The notes beneath the pieces are model-generated. The model was given only the letters and a program-made list of their open reading frames with translations, was not told the origin of the DNA and did not search any database. The position numbers and the translations under genes are program-made. 60,960 nucleotides of DNA, taken from Candidatus Gastranaerophilales bacterium Zag_111 (GTDB lineage Bacteria; Cyanobacteriota; Vampirovibrionia; Gastranaerophilales; Gastranaerophilaceae). The stretch covers positions 164,370 to 225,329 of the forward strand of contig MOYD01000060.1 of assembly GCA_001899395.1 (NCBI GenBank). The letters run 5' to 3'. Positions 36,337 through 44,832 of the stretch are shown one piece after another. Numbering within the stretch: the stretch's first letter is position 1; each line of letters opens with the position of its first letter.

Positions 36337-38576
36337 CTAAGCTTCCCGTTGGCTCCAGCGAAGCAGAACGGCGTAGAGAAGATCGGGATCAATCGGCTTG
36401 GTTATGTGGTCGTTCATGCCGTTTTTCAGGCTGGTTTCCCGGTCGCCGCTCAAGGCGTGGGCGGTCATGGCGATGATGGGCAGATCCCTGTATTTCGGGT
36501 TGGCCCGGATACGCGCCGTAGCCGTCAACCCGTCCATTTCCGGCATCTGGATGTCCATCAAAACGAGGTCGAAATCTGCCGCGTTTAGCGCGTTCAAGGC
36601 TTCCTGGCCCGTCCCCACGGTGGTGACGTCGATGCCCTCGGCCGCCAGGAGCTCTTCGGCGATCATCTGGTTGATTTCATTGTCTTCAGCCAAAAGCACA
36701 CGCAGGCCCCGCAAGGGGAGGGCGCCGACCGCGGATGCGTCATCCGCGTTTCCAAAACCCGCCTCCTCCGTTTCGTCATGAACGGCGGCCACCTGGTCGG
36801 CCAAGGGCAGGGTGATGGCGAAGGTAAAGACGCTGCCCTCGCCCGGCGTGCTCTGGCAGGAAATCTCGCCCCCCATGAGCGCGATCAGCCGCTGGCTCAC
36901 GGCGAGTCCCAGGCCGGTTCCGCCATAACGGCGCGTCCTGGAGGAGTCGGCCTGGCTGAACGGCACAAACAATCCGGCTACCTGTTCCTCGGTCATGCCG
37001 ATGCCGGTATCACTCACGGTAAACTGCACCCGGACCTCGCCGGGAAGAACCTCCTGCCTGGCAACGCGGAGCACGATCTTCCCGCCGGGAGAAGTGAACT
37101 TGACGGCATTGTTCAGTAGGTTGAGGATCACCTGGGACAATCGAATAGGGTCACCGAGCAGGTCATCCGAAATTTGATGGTCAACATTGGTATAGAGCCG
37201 CAGGGAAACGGCGCCCGCTTCCATACGGATGACGTCATGCACGTGGAGCATCAGTTTGCGCAGGGAGAATCTCTCACTCATGATCTGCATCCTGCCTGTG
37301 TCCAGCTTGGCATAGTCCAAAATATCGTTGATGATCCGCAAAAGAAGATTGGCGGAACGCTCGGCCTGGCTGAGGTAAGCGCGCTGACTTTCCGAGAGTT
37401 CGGTCTTGCCGAGCAAATAGGACATGCCGAGAATCGCGTTCATGGGCGTACGGATCTCATGGCTCATATTAGCCAGAAATTCGCTCTTGGCCTTGGCGCT
37501 TTCCTCCGCGAGATCGCGAGCCAGGCGCAATTCGTCCTGCGTTTCCTGCATGGCGGCCAGCATGGCTTTCTGCTCGCGCAGGTCGCGGGTATAGCCCACG
37601 ACGATGTAGCCGTTCGCCCGCCGCACGCGGACCAGAGAAACTTCCGTGGGAATCGGCTCCCCGTTCAGTTTCTGGTGCAGCCATTCAAATCGGACTCTTC
37701 CTCCCGCGAAAGCTTCCTGGACTTTCTCCTGGGCGCTTTCGAAAGAAAGGCGCCCATCAGGCTGGTACTCCGGCGACAAAAGAAAAAATTTCGCTAGATA
37801 TTCATCCTTCTCGGCCAGATCGAACAATCTAAGGGCAGCCTCGTTGCAGTCAATGTTGTTGTAGTTTTCGTCCCAAAAAGTACAGCAGAGAGGCGTGGCG
37901 TCGAGCATGATCTGGGTCCGCTGCTCGGCTTCGGCCAGAAATCGCCCGGCTAAGAGCGTGGCCATGTGTGTGCTGACCGTCTGCACCGTTTCCACGTCGC
38001 TGTGTCCGAGCGGCGGCATATATGGCTGCTGCTCGAGAAGCCTGCCGGTCACCAGCACAGCTTCAAGCTCGTTTTGAAGATAGACGGGCGAGGCGATGAA
38101 AAAGGGCAGGGAGAGCGCTTCCCGGAGGAAAACGAAGCGCTCGGCCGGGTCATCGCCGGTGACCAGGACGGGGTTTTGGGATCCAGGAATTCCTGACTCA
38201 AGGCCACACGGCGTTCGGCAATGGCCGTTTCTTCCTCGGCCGGATAGCCCTGAAGCACGGCCGGGCGGAACAACCCGCCGTTTTCCGGCACGAGGATCAC
38301 GGTCCGCTGCATGCCAAGAGCCGCATTGAGCCGGCGGCTCACGGAGAAAAAAAGGTTCTCGTCGTCTATGTGCTTGCCCTGGATGCCGGACAACTCCGCC
38401 ATCAGCCTGAAGCCCCGCCGCTTTTGTTCGAGCTCGTGGCGAATGCGGATGGAGTCGGTGTCAAGACGCAGCATCCTGGCGACGGTCTGTTCGGACAAAC
38501 GGCGTAGGTACTCGACTTCACTGCGCAATTCGTCAAGCTCCCGCTGGGAGATATCCGCTTTAGTGTCTTTTTTCAT
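36337..38576 (-). pseudogene. Hybrid histidine kinase, frameshifted in its GAF domain
   Basis: Start at 38576 (its ATG overlaps the FIST stop). Joined length is about 746 residues: short coiled coil, GAF (about 55-200), PAS (about 220-340), HisKA with the phospho-His in [10 protein letters not shown] near 371, HATPase ([11 protein letters not shown]), and a receiver with Asp in [13 protein letters not shown] near 678. The N-terminal frame reads [10 protein letters not shown] and is then lost at plus-strand GGGG 38170-38173. One more G there restores [12 protein letters not shown] into the rest. As written, only a truncated GAF peptide of about 175 residues and a separate kinase ORF exist. Confidence 0.85.
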
Positions 38577-39779
38577 ACAGGCACACTGAACAGGCAAAAG
38601 ACGCCGGTCCAGTCAAGGACGCGGGGCCTTCCCTGGATGTCGGCGATCTCTACCCCGGTATAAATGCCCAAAAGCGGCGCCCTGCCCGCGACAGTCCTCT
38701 GGACCACCAGGGTATCTTCCATGTCCAATCCTCCGTATCCCGCCGCGCGGCCCGCGCAGTCTATGTACAGGGCGAAAACGGGCCTGCGCCCGTCAATGCC
38801 TGCGAACAGAGCTTCCATTTTGGGCGCCATATAATCAAGGTCAAGGCTGCGATACATGACCTGGAACTCGGTTCCCGCAACCATGTCGGGCTCGAACATG
38901 ACAATCCCGTCCCGTTCCTTGTCGATGCCGAGATAAAGGCGGCTCGCGTAACTGCTTTCGTCGAACTGGCCCCATTTCTCGCTCCCGTTGACGCCGAGAA
39001 TCAGGAAAAATGGATACTGTTCCGGCGTGACGGCGGACCCGAGCAGCTTGTCCATAAATTTCAGGGCCGGCTCATCGTTGATTTCCAGGATGGTCTGCGC
39101 GTCGGATTTAGTCACCGTGTAATAGCCGGTGGCGGGATAACATCCATGCATGATGACGCTGTCGATGCGAACGTCGCCGCCGAAAACCAGCCCCCAGGAT
39201 ACCGTGCTCGCCAACACGGTCGCCAAGCCATTGTCTGGCGGGCGTGCACTGGTAGTCGCCCTGCAGCCCGGCGCCCTTCAGATCGGGGAGAAAACCAAGG
39301 CAATCCTCCATGGCCACCAGGAGGTGGGTAGCCATGACCATTCGCATCTCGCCCTGGGTGCGGTCGATGGCGTCGTAAAAAAGAAGCATCTGCGAATCGG
39401 GCGTTATGCCGAGGGCGGCGAGCTTTTGGCCGAAGCGTTTTCCGGCCTCTGTCTCGCTTCCCGCAAGGCCGCTTTCCGTAAGGATGTCGCAGCGCGCCCC
39501 ATCCAGCCAGAATAAAGCCAGAATTACCTGGTCCCCGGCATAACCGAAGGACGTGTTGCTGATGGCGCCGACGGCTCCGCCCCCGACAATGGGCACATTT
39601 TCGCCGACCACTCCGGCAACGGCGTCGCGCAGGACTTCCGCGTCATGCCGCGCCGTAGCGAACAGCAGAACCAGATCGCAAGGGTCGGTTCGGCCGGCTT
39701 GCTCCAAGGCGGCCCGGGTCGCCTGAAGGCCTGCGCCCCAAGTTACCGGTTTTTCACTATAGCCGACGCCAACACGCAT
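38573..39779 (-). pseudogene. FIST-domain sensor protein, frameshifted
   Basis: About 402 residues when joined, with FIST N and FIST C domains (VGVGYSEKPVTWGAGLQATR; NVPIVGGGAVGAISN; then VIMHGCYPATGYYTVTKSDA and FVLDxTGVF-like end sequence). The N-terminal frame is lost near plus-strand GGG 39240-39242. Removing one G gives CTPPDNGLATVL into the downstream frame. FIST proteins are ligand-sensing partners of signalling proteins, and the four-base overlap with the hybrid kinase gene shows they formed a signalling pair. Both partners are broken. Confidence 0.82.
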
Positions 39780-40089
39780 GACTACTCTAAAACCTCTTCT
39801 TCCCCGAAGGACAAAGCTTCAATCCAGATACACATCGGTTGTTCACAGCACATCCGTTCGGACCGGCCTGCAGCCGCCACGACACGAAGGTACACAAACT
39901 CTCCTAATCTCTGTTTACGTGAAAAAAATAATAATGCAATCGCGGAAAAATGGAAATAAGCGGGCTACCGCATTCGCGCCGTTTTGGCGACGCAGCTCTC
40001 GCTTTCCGAATGGTTCAGGTCTACGGCTTGCCTCGACGCAGGCTCCCTGATATTGAAAGCCAAGGTCCAACGGTCAACGCGGAGGCGCC
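39780..40089. other. 310-base divergent spacer, no gene seen
   Basis: This lies between the FIST gene (minus) and the small membrane ORF (plus). Composition is mixed with an AT-rich patch around 39925-39950. No confident promoter or RNA was recognised. Confidence 0.5.
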
Positions 40090-40257
40090 ATGTCACTTTT
40101 GTTCGGTCTTTTCGTCGTGCTGGCGATTTGTTTACTCACTGTTTTCTTTTTTCCCCAGCCACGCTATGGCCAGATGCGCGGTTGCACGGGCCGCGCTCTG
40201 CAGGCGACCATGGAACAAAAAGCGACAAGTGAGGATGTTGGCTTACGGCGCACGTAG
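40090..40257 (+). CDS. 55-residue membrane microprotein
   Basis: ATG at 40090 with a perfect GGAGG at 40081-40085 and a strong terminator downstream. The first 24 residues are one hydrophobic helix (LLFGLFVVLAICLLTVFFF); the rest is a polar, slightly basic tail of about 30 residues. There is no family I recognise. Ribosome-binding site, helix and terminator together argue that it is real, possibly a YtxH- or YtpI-like one-helix protein, but the assignment stays open. Confidence 0.55.
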   Translation: MSLLFGLFVVLAICLLTVFFFPQPRYGQMRGCTGRALQATMEQKATSEDVGLRRT

Positions 40258-40288
40258 AAAGTCGCCAGGGTAAAACAATATAAATTAC

Positions 40289-40321
40289 AAAGCCCGCCGA
40301 GAAACGGCGGGCTTTGTTTCT
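40289..40321. terminator. Intrinsic terminator after the microprotein ORF
   Basis: An 11-bp perfect stem, AAAGCCCGCCG with CGGCGGGCTTT, has loop AGAAA and is followed by TGTTTCT. On the minus strand it is followed by TGTAATTTATATTG, so it may also end the BON gene. Confidence 0.85.
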
Positions 40322-40417
40322 AGAGGGGCAAAAGTGTAACAAGGCCGAAAGACAGGAGTTGGCGAGTTTGCGACACTCAAATTGGTTAGACAGACGTAAA
40401 AAGTTGCGGACTCAGCG

Positions 40418-40720
40418 TTATCTACCTTCCGGGACATCTATCTCCTCAACGACCGTCTTAACACCGGGAACGCCCATGACGGAACTCCGCACCTTATTGA
40501 TATCGCTATTTCTCTTCATCTGCCCCCGCACGAAGACTTTACCGTCCTCGGCAGTCACGATCAGGTTGGTAGCATCAAAATTTTTGTCGTCCATCAGTTT
40601 TCGAGAAACCGCTTTGGCCAGGGCTTCGTCGGCGGGGGAAGCGGCATCGGAAATTTGGGGGGCCGCGACCAGTATTACCGCAAGCAAAGCGGCGCGAGCG
40701 ATTAAGGAAATGTAACGCAT
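40418..40720 (-). CDS. Periplasmic BON-domain protein
   Basis: 100 residues. A Sec signal peptide (AALLAVILVAAPQISDA) precedes a single BON domain (ALAKAVSRKLMDDKNFDATN, VTAEDGKVFVRGQM, VPGVKTVVEEIDV). BON domains bind phospholipid or envelope surfaces; OsmY is the best-known example. It is probably a stress-related envelope protein. The gene is monocistronic. Confidence 0.88.
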   Translation of the reverse strand: MRYISLIARAALLAVILVAAPQISDAASPADEALAKAVSRKLMDDKNFDATNLIVTAEDGKVFVRGQMKRNSDINKVRSSVMGVPGVKTVVEEIDVPEGR

Positions 40721-40894
40721 GGTGTCATCCTTTTTTCATGGTGAAACAACGCTTTGTCTGCCAGCCTGCCCGGGAGACAAAGCATCCATGCTCCCCGAAC
40801 CGGTAGCATGGACCTACAACCTTTAACACATGTGTCCCAAAGCATGTATTAGGAGGTCCTTTAGACGACAACTATTATCGTAAAAATAAAGCGA

Positions 40895-40930
40895 AAAAAT
40901 AAGCCCCCGCGGAAAAGCTCCACGGAGGCT
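40895..40930 (-). terminator. Intrinsic terminator after metY
   Basis: An 11-bp stem (40902-40912 with 40920-40930, two G-U pairs) has a 7-base loop and is followed on the minus strand by TATTTTTTCGC. It lies 23 bases after the metY stop. Confidence 0.8.
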
Positions 40931-40952
40931 GTCGAGAGATGGAAGGCAACGG

Positions 40953-42230
40953 TCAGATTTGCGCCAGGGCCTGGTCCAGGTCGGCGATGATATCCTCCAC
41001 TTGCTCGATGCCCACAGAGAGCCGGACGAATTCCGGTGCGACCCCCACCGCCCGGAGTTGCTCCTCGGACAACTGGCGGTGGGTGCTGGAAGCGGGATGC
41101 AGGATGCAGGTGTGCGCATCGCTGACATGGGTCGCGATATTGCAGATGGTCAGCTTGTTCATGAACTGTTCCGCCTTCTCCCTGCCTCCAGCGATACCGA
41201 AACTTACCACTCCGCAGGATCCGCCTGGCAGGTATTTTTGGGCCAGTTCGTAATACTCGTTGCCGGGCAGGGAGCAGTATTTCACAAAAGAAATCTTGGA
41301 ATGCGCGTCAAGATATGCGGCCACGGCTTCCCCGTTCTCGCAATGGCGCTTCATGCGCACGTGCAGGCTTTCCAGCCCTTGGCTCAGGATGAAGGCGCTG
41401 AACGGCGACTGCACGCAGCCGAGATCACGCATCAGGTGGGCCGTGGCTTTTGTGATATACGCGCCGGCAAGGCCGAACCGTTCGGTGTAGACAAGCCCGT
41501 GGTAGCTCTCATCCGGCCGTGTCAGTCCCGGGTACTTGTCCGCGTGCGCGTTCCAGTCGAATTTGCCGCTGTCAACGATGGCACCGCCCACGGCCGAGCC
41601 ATGTCCGTCCATATACTTGGTGGTCGAATGGGTCACTATGTCCGCGCCCCATTCGAAGGGACGGCAGTTGACGGGCGTGGCAAAGGTATTGTCTACAATC
41701 AGCGGCACTCCATGGGTGTGGGCCATGCGAGCGAAACGCTCGATGTCCAGCACGGCGGATGTGGGATTTGAGATCGTCTCCCCGAAGACAGCCCTAGTGT
41801 TGGACCTGAATGCTTTTGCCAATTCCTCATCCGGGCAGTTGTTCCGAACAAAGGTCGTTTCGATGCCCATTTGTTTCATGGTGACCGACAACAGGTTGTA
41901 GGTCCCGCCATAAATTTCCGCCAGGCAGATAACATGTCCGCCGCTCGGGCAAATGTTGAAGATTGACATGAAGGTCGCGGCCTGACCCGACCCCGTCAGC
42001 ATGGCGGCGGTCCCGCCCTCCATGGCGGCTATTTTAGCGGCCACGTTGTCGGTAGTAGGATTTTGCAGCCGGGAGTAAAAGTATCCGCTCTCCTCCAGGT
42101 CGAACAGCTTGGCCATGGCGGCGCTGGAATCGTACCGGAAGGTCGTGCTCTGGATAATGGGCACTTGGCGGGGTTCGCCGTTTTTCGGATGATACCCGCC
42201 CTGCACGCAGGTCGTGTCGATATGTGTCAT
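40953..42230 (-). CDS. metY: O-acetylhomoserine sulfhydrylase
   Basis: PLP enzyme of the Cys/Met-metabolism family, 425 residues, making homocysteine (or methionine) from O-acetylhomoserine and sulfide or methanethiol. It has YFYSRLQNPTTDNV, MLTGSGQAATF, IYGGTYNLL, VDNTFATP, and the PLP Lys in THSTTKYMDGHG. An insert in the middle (residues about 230-270) matches MetY rather than cystathionine gamma-synthase. Direct sulfide assimilation suits a sulfidogenic organism. Confidence 0.9.
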   Translation of the reverse strand: MTHIDTTCVQGGYHPKNGEPRQVPIIQSTTFRYDSSAAMAKLFDLEESGYFYSRLQNPTTDNVAAKIAAMEGGTAAMLTGSGQAATFMSIFNICPSGGHVICLAEIYGGTYNLLSVTMKQMGIETTFVRNNCPDEELAKAFRSNTRAVFGETISNPTSAVLDIERFARMAHTHGVPLIVDNTFATPVNCRPFEWGADIVTHSTTKYMDGHGSAVGGAIVDSGKFDWNAHADKYPGLTRPDESYHGLVYTERFGLAGAYITKATAHLMRDLGCVQSPFSAFILSQGLESLHVRMKRHCENGEAVAAYLDAHSKISFVKYCSLPGNEYYELAQKYLPGGSCGVVSFGIAGGREKAEQFMNKLTICNIATHVSDAHTCILHPASSTHRQLSEEQLRAVGVAPEFVRLSVGIEQVEDIIADLDQALAQI

Positions 42231-43166
42231 GGTCTGCCCTCAATGCATATGGTGAAACTCAAAAACCGATTTGCCTGTATACCGTCATCACGGCAGCATG
42301 TATAACCGTATGGCCCGCGCCGTCAACCCGAATCGCCAGGGAATCTCGGTGTAGCAATTCCGGGGCCGTATGGAGCTCTATCCACAAGAAATCCATGCAT
42401 GCCTGCAGATCGAAACGATACGCCGTTCACCGTTCTTTTTATTTTTCCGACAACCATCAACTGCTGCGGCACCCGCTCATGCCGTTACAGCCGACGACGG
42501 TCCGCCGGCATTCCGCGTCCAACGGTACTCATTTATTTTGAAAACGGCCTCTTTTACAACGAAGACCGGTATTATATTATACCAATTCCGTACAGGCCAG
42601 CTCGGGGATCGCCCGCCAGGTAGAAGAAGCGGCGTCCGGCGGAATGGCTCATGCCAAAAGCGATGCTTTCCTCGACAATTTCAGCATATATCTGTTCAGC
42701 GGCACCGACGGTCAAGCCGTGGCTTGGAACACCCTTCTCGACGGAAACATGTGGAAGGACAGCCACAGCGGGGACAGATCCTTTCGCCGGCGATCTGAGC
42801 TGGGGCATAGCCATGGAAATTTATGCCTTCCAGCTCACCTGCCCACATGTAAACCGCGCTAGAAGTTTCACGGACAACCCAAGTCACAAAATTTCGGATC
42901 TATAACTGTAGGACGTATATTTTAATACAGCGAAATGTTTAAAGGACTACGTATCCATCATCGCATAAACTATACATGAACCTTCTCTGTTTCTAACAGG
43001 GGATGACAAACGGTGAATTAATATTATCTTAATATGCGTACGCGTCGCGTCTTAATCAAAATTAAAAACAAAAAATACTTCCATAGAGCTTTAAAAATGG
43101 CGTCGATTTATTTAAACGACCGCTGATCGCATAGCCGACGTAAAATCCAACAGAGGAGCAGCAAAT
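42231..43166. other. 936-base region with no intact gene
   Basis: This lies between metY (minus) and the pirin pseudogene (plus). The left third has no coding signal. Around 42615-42790 a plus-strand frame without a plausible start reads like protein (EEAASGGMAHAKSDAFLDNF, then WNTLLDGNMW) with GC-rich third positions, suggesting a remnant of an unknown gene; the overlapping minus-strand frame is weaker. The right part (42890-43120) is strongly AT-rich, as expected for a promoter region. Confidence 0.5.
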
Positions 43167-43876
43167 ATGATCCGGTATATTGACAGCAAAAAAAAATGGG
43201 AAGATCGTTTCTTGGATGGCTTGACAGCCATTTTCATTTTTCTTTCGCGGAATACTACAACCCTGAAAATATCAATTTCGGCGTGCTGCGGGTGGTGAAT
43301 GACGACATGGTTCAACCAGGGACGGGGTTTGACGCGCATCCGCACCGGGACATGGAAATCCTCTCCTACGTTATTGATGGTGAATTGACGCACGCGGACA
43401 ACATGGGGAACAAGCACGCCCTGACCCGCGGCCAGGTCCAGTACATGAGCGCCGGCGCCGGCGTCCTGCACAGTGAGCACAATCTTGGGGAAAAGATGCT
43501 CCGCTTCCTTCAAATCTGGATACTGCCGGACGCGCGGAGGCACAAGCCCAACTACGGCGATTTTCCTTTCAAAATCGAAGACCGAGAAAACAAATGGCTT
43601 CCCATGGCCACCAGTATAGACAATACGGCGTCGGATGCCCCCATTCGCGTTCACCAGGACATCAACGCCTACGCAACCATTCTCACTAACAAGGAAGCCA
43701 TTGAGTTTCCTGTGGCCAAGGGGCGGTAAGCCTATCTGATCATGATCGAAGGGGCCGCCGACATCAACGAGATCAGGGTAGGCATGCGCGACGCCATGGA
43801 AATAGTAGAGGAAAGCGTTACCATCAAGCCGGACGGCACGGCGCACATCCTGGTGATCGAAATGGCCAAAGCCTGA
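43167..43876 (+). pseudogene. Pirin family protein, doubly disrupted
   Basis: ATG at 43167 with AGAGGAGC upstream, then MIRYIDSKKK and an A9 run (43188-43196). The pirin frame GRSFLGWLDSHFHFSFAEYY resumes one base out of phase. The metal-site histidines (FDAHPHRDMEIL and VLHSEHN) are present. An in-frame TAA at 43727-43729 then interrupts PVAKGR before AYLIMIEGAADINEI, where homologues usually carry a residue such as Gln (CAA-to-TAA). The frame ends at TGA 43874-43876. Two independent lesions make true pseudogene status likely. Confidence 0.85.
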
Positions 43877-43903
43877 ACCGTCGGCTGCAAGTGTTCAGTT
43901 TGC

Positions 43904-44031
43904 GCTTGACTTGTTTACGGTGGGCAGAGGCACAGAGTCTGCTTCCTGCCAACGCCTCCAAGCATCTTCCCGCAAGGATTTGCAGAATCCTTGCCAGAAG
44001 ACGAACTTTTTTTAAAGTTAATTTGCTCTAG
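43904..44031 (+). repeat. Dispersed intergenic element, copy B (about 128 bp)
   Basis: Best match to copy A, sharing ACGGTGGGCA/ACGGCGGGCA, GCACAGAG, CCAAGCA, GAATCCTTG and TTGCTCTA/ATGCTCTA in the same order and spacing. It contains a perfect 9-bp inverted repeat, GCAAGGATT with AATCCTTGC, not preserved in copy A. It ends four bases before the -35 of tRNA-Leu. Confidence 0.65.
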
Positions 44032-44034
44032 CGC

Positions 44035-44063
44035 TTGACAGGAAGCCCTTGGTACCCTAAATC
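44035..44063 (+). promoter_or_regulatory. Putative promoter for tRNA-Leu
   Basis: A consensus TTGACA at 44035-44040 with a 17-base spacer to TAAATC at 44058-44063. The tRNA begins 12 bases after that. The -10 is weak, but position and -35 fit a tRNA promoter. Confidence 0.45.
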
Positions 44064-44074
44064 CGAAAGCACAT

Positions 44075-44161
44075 GCCGGAGTGGTGGAACTGGTAAACGC
44101 ACGGGACTCAAAATCCCGCGCCCGCAGGGGCTTGAGGGTTCGAGTCCCTCCTCCGGTACCA
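44075..44161 (+). tRNA. tRNA-Leu (anticodon CAA)
   Basis: 87 bases including the encoded CCA. The acceptor stem GCCGGAG pairs with CTCCGGT (first pair G-U). The anticodon stem CGGGA/TCCCG encloses loop CTCAAAA with anticodon CAA, reading UUG. A class II variable arm (CGCCCGCAGGGGCTT region) and the T-loop GGTTCGAGTCC are present. Confidence 0.95.
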
Positions 44162-44183
44162 AACTCACATCCGTTTTAGTCGT

Positions 44184-44226
44184 AGAAGGCCGAAAATTCC
44201 TGTGTTAGCAAGGGTTTCGGCCTTCT
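44184..44226. other. 12-bp inverted repeat after tRNA-Leu
   Basis: AGAAGGCCGAAA (44184-44195) pairs perfectly with TTTCGGCCTTCT (44215-44226) around a 19-base loop. There is no strong T-tract after it, so it may be a processing or termination hairpin for the tRNA transcript. Confidence 0.5.
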
Positions 44227-44360
44227 TGGCATGTACGGTATTGTTCAAGAAATTTGTAGACATTGATCTCTTCTCATATGTCTAAGAAAAGCCGCTTAGG
44301 TCAAGACATGGGCGAGACCTTCCTGTGGAATTTCTGACCGTTATCCTCCTCACTTCATGC

Positions 44361-44576
44361 TCAATATTCCGCGCCAGACTCCCGTCTATCTAACCCCGAC
44401 CGTCTTTCAGCTTGCCGCCTGTCAGAGCCGCTACGCCGTTCACCCTCTCGCCTTTCTTCCGCTATGGGCCACTCAAGGTGCACCTTTCGCCGGTCATAAA
44501 AGCGTCTGTCGATGGGGCACCTATCAAAGAAGCGCCTAACGGCATAGCGCCGGTCAAGAAATCGTTTTTGCTGCAT
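44361..44576 (-). CDS. Small Arg-rich repeat protein
   Basis: 71 residues from the ATG at 44576 (GGGGGAGGAAC upstream). More than a third is Arg/Asp/Glu, built from DRR/ERR units (DRRYAVRRFFDR, IDRRFYDRRK, ERREGERRSGSDRR, ERRSGLDRR) about every seven residues. Similar DRR-repeat tails occur in small Desulfovibrio-type proteins; no biochemical role is known to me. The strong ribosome-binding site supports expression. Confidence 0.6.
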   Translation of the reverse strand: MQQKRFLDRRYAVRRFFDRCPIDRRFYDRRKVHLEWPIAEERREGERRSGSDRRQAERRSGLDRRESGAEY

Positions 44577-44832
44577 TGTTGTTCCTCCCCCAGTTCGGCT
44601 CAAATCAGACCCACCTTCAAAACTCCCCCGGCACCTCAACAACCTTATCCAAACATAAAAGATGGAAGATAGTCAACCGGGGAACCGCCGCCTGCCATCA
44701 TATCCCCAAAGCGAGACAAAGCTCGCTCTCCTCAAGAGCTTGCCAGCCCTGTCCCGGCATTCCGGTCGAATTTCAGGGTTCGTCAACAGCCCATATGCGT
44801 TGGCGTCTTTTCCGGTCTCCACGTCCACTCCC

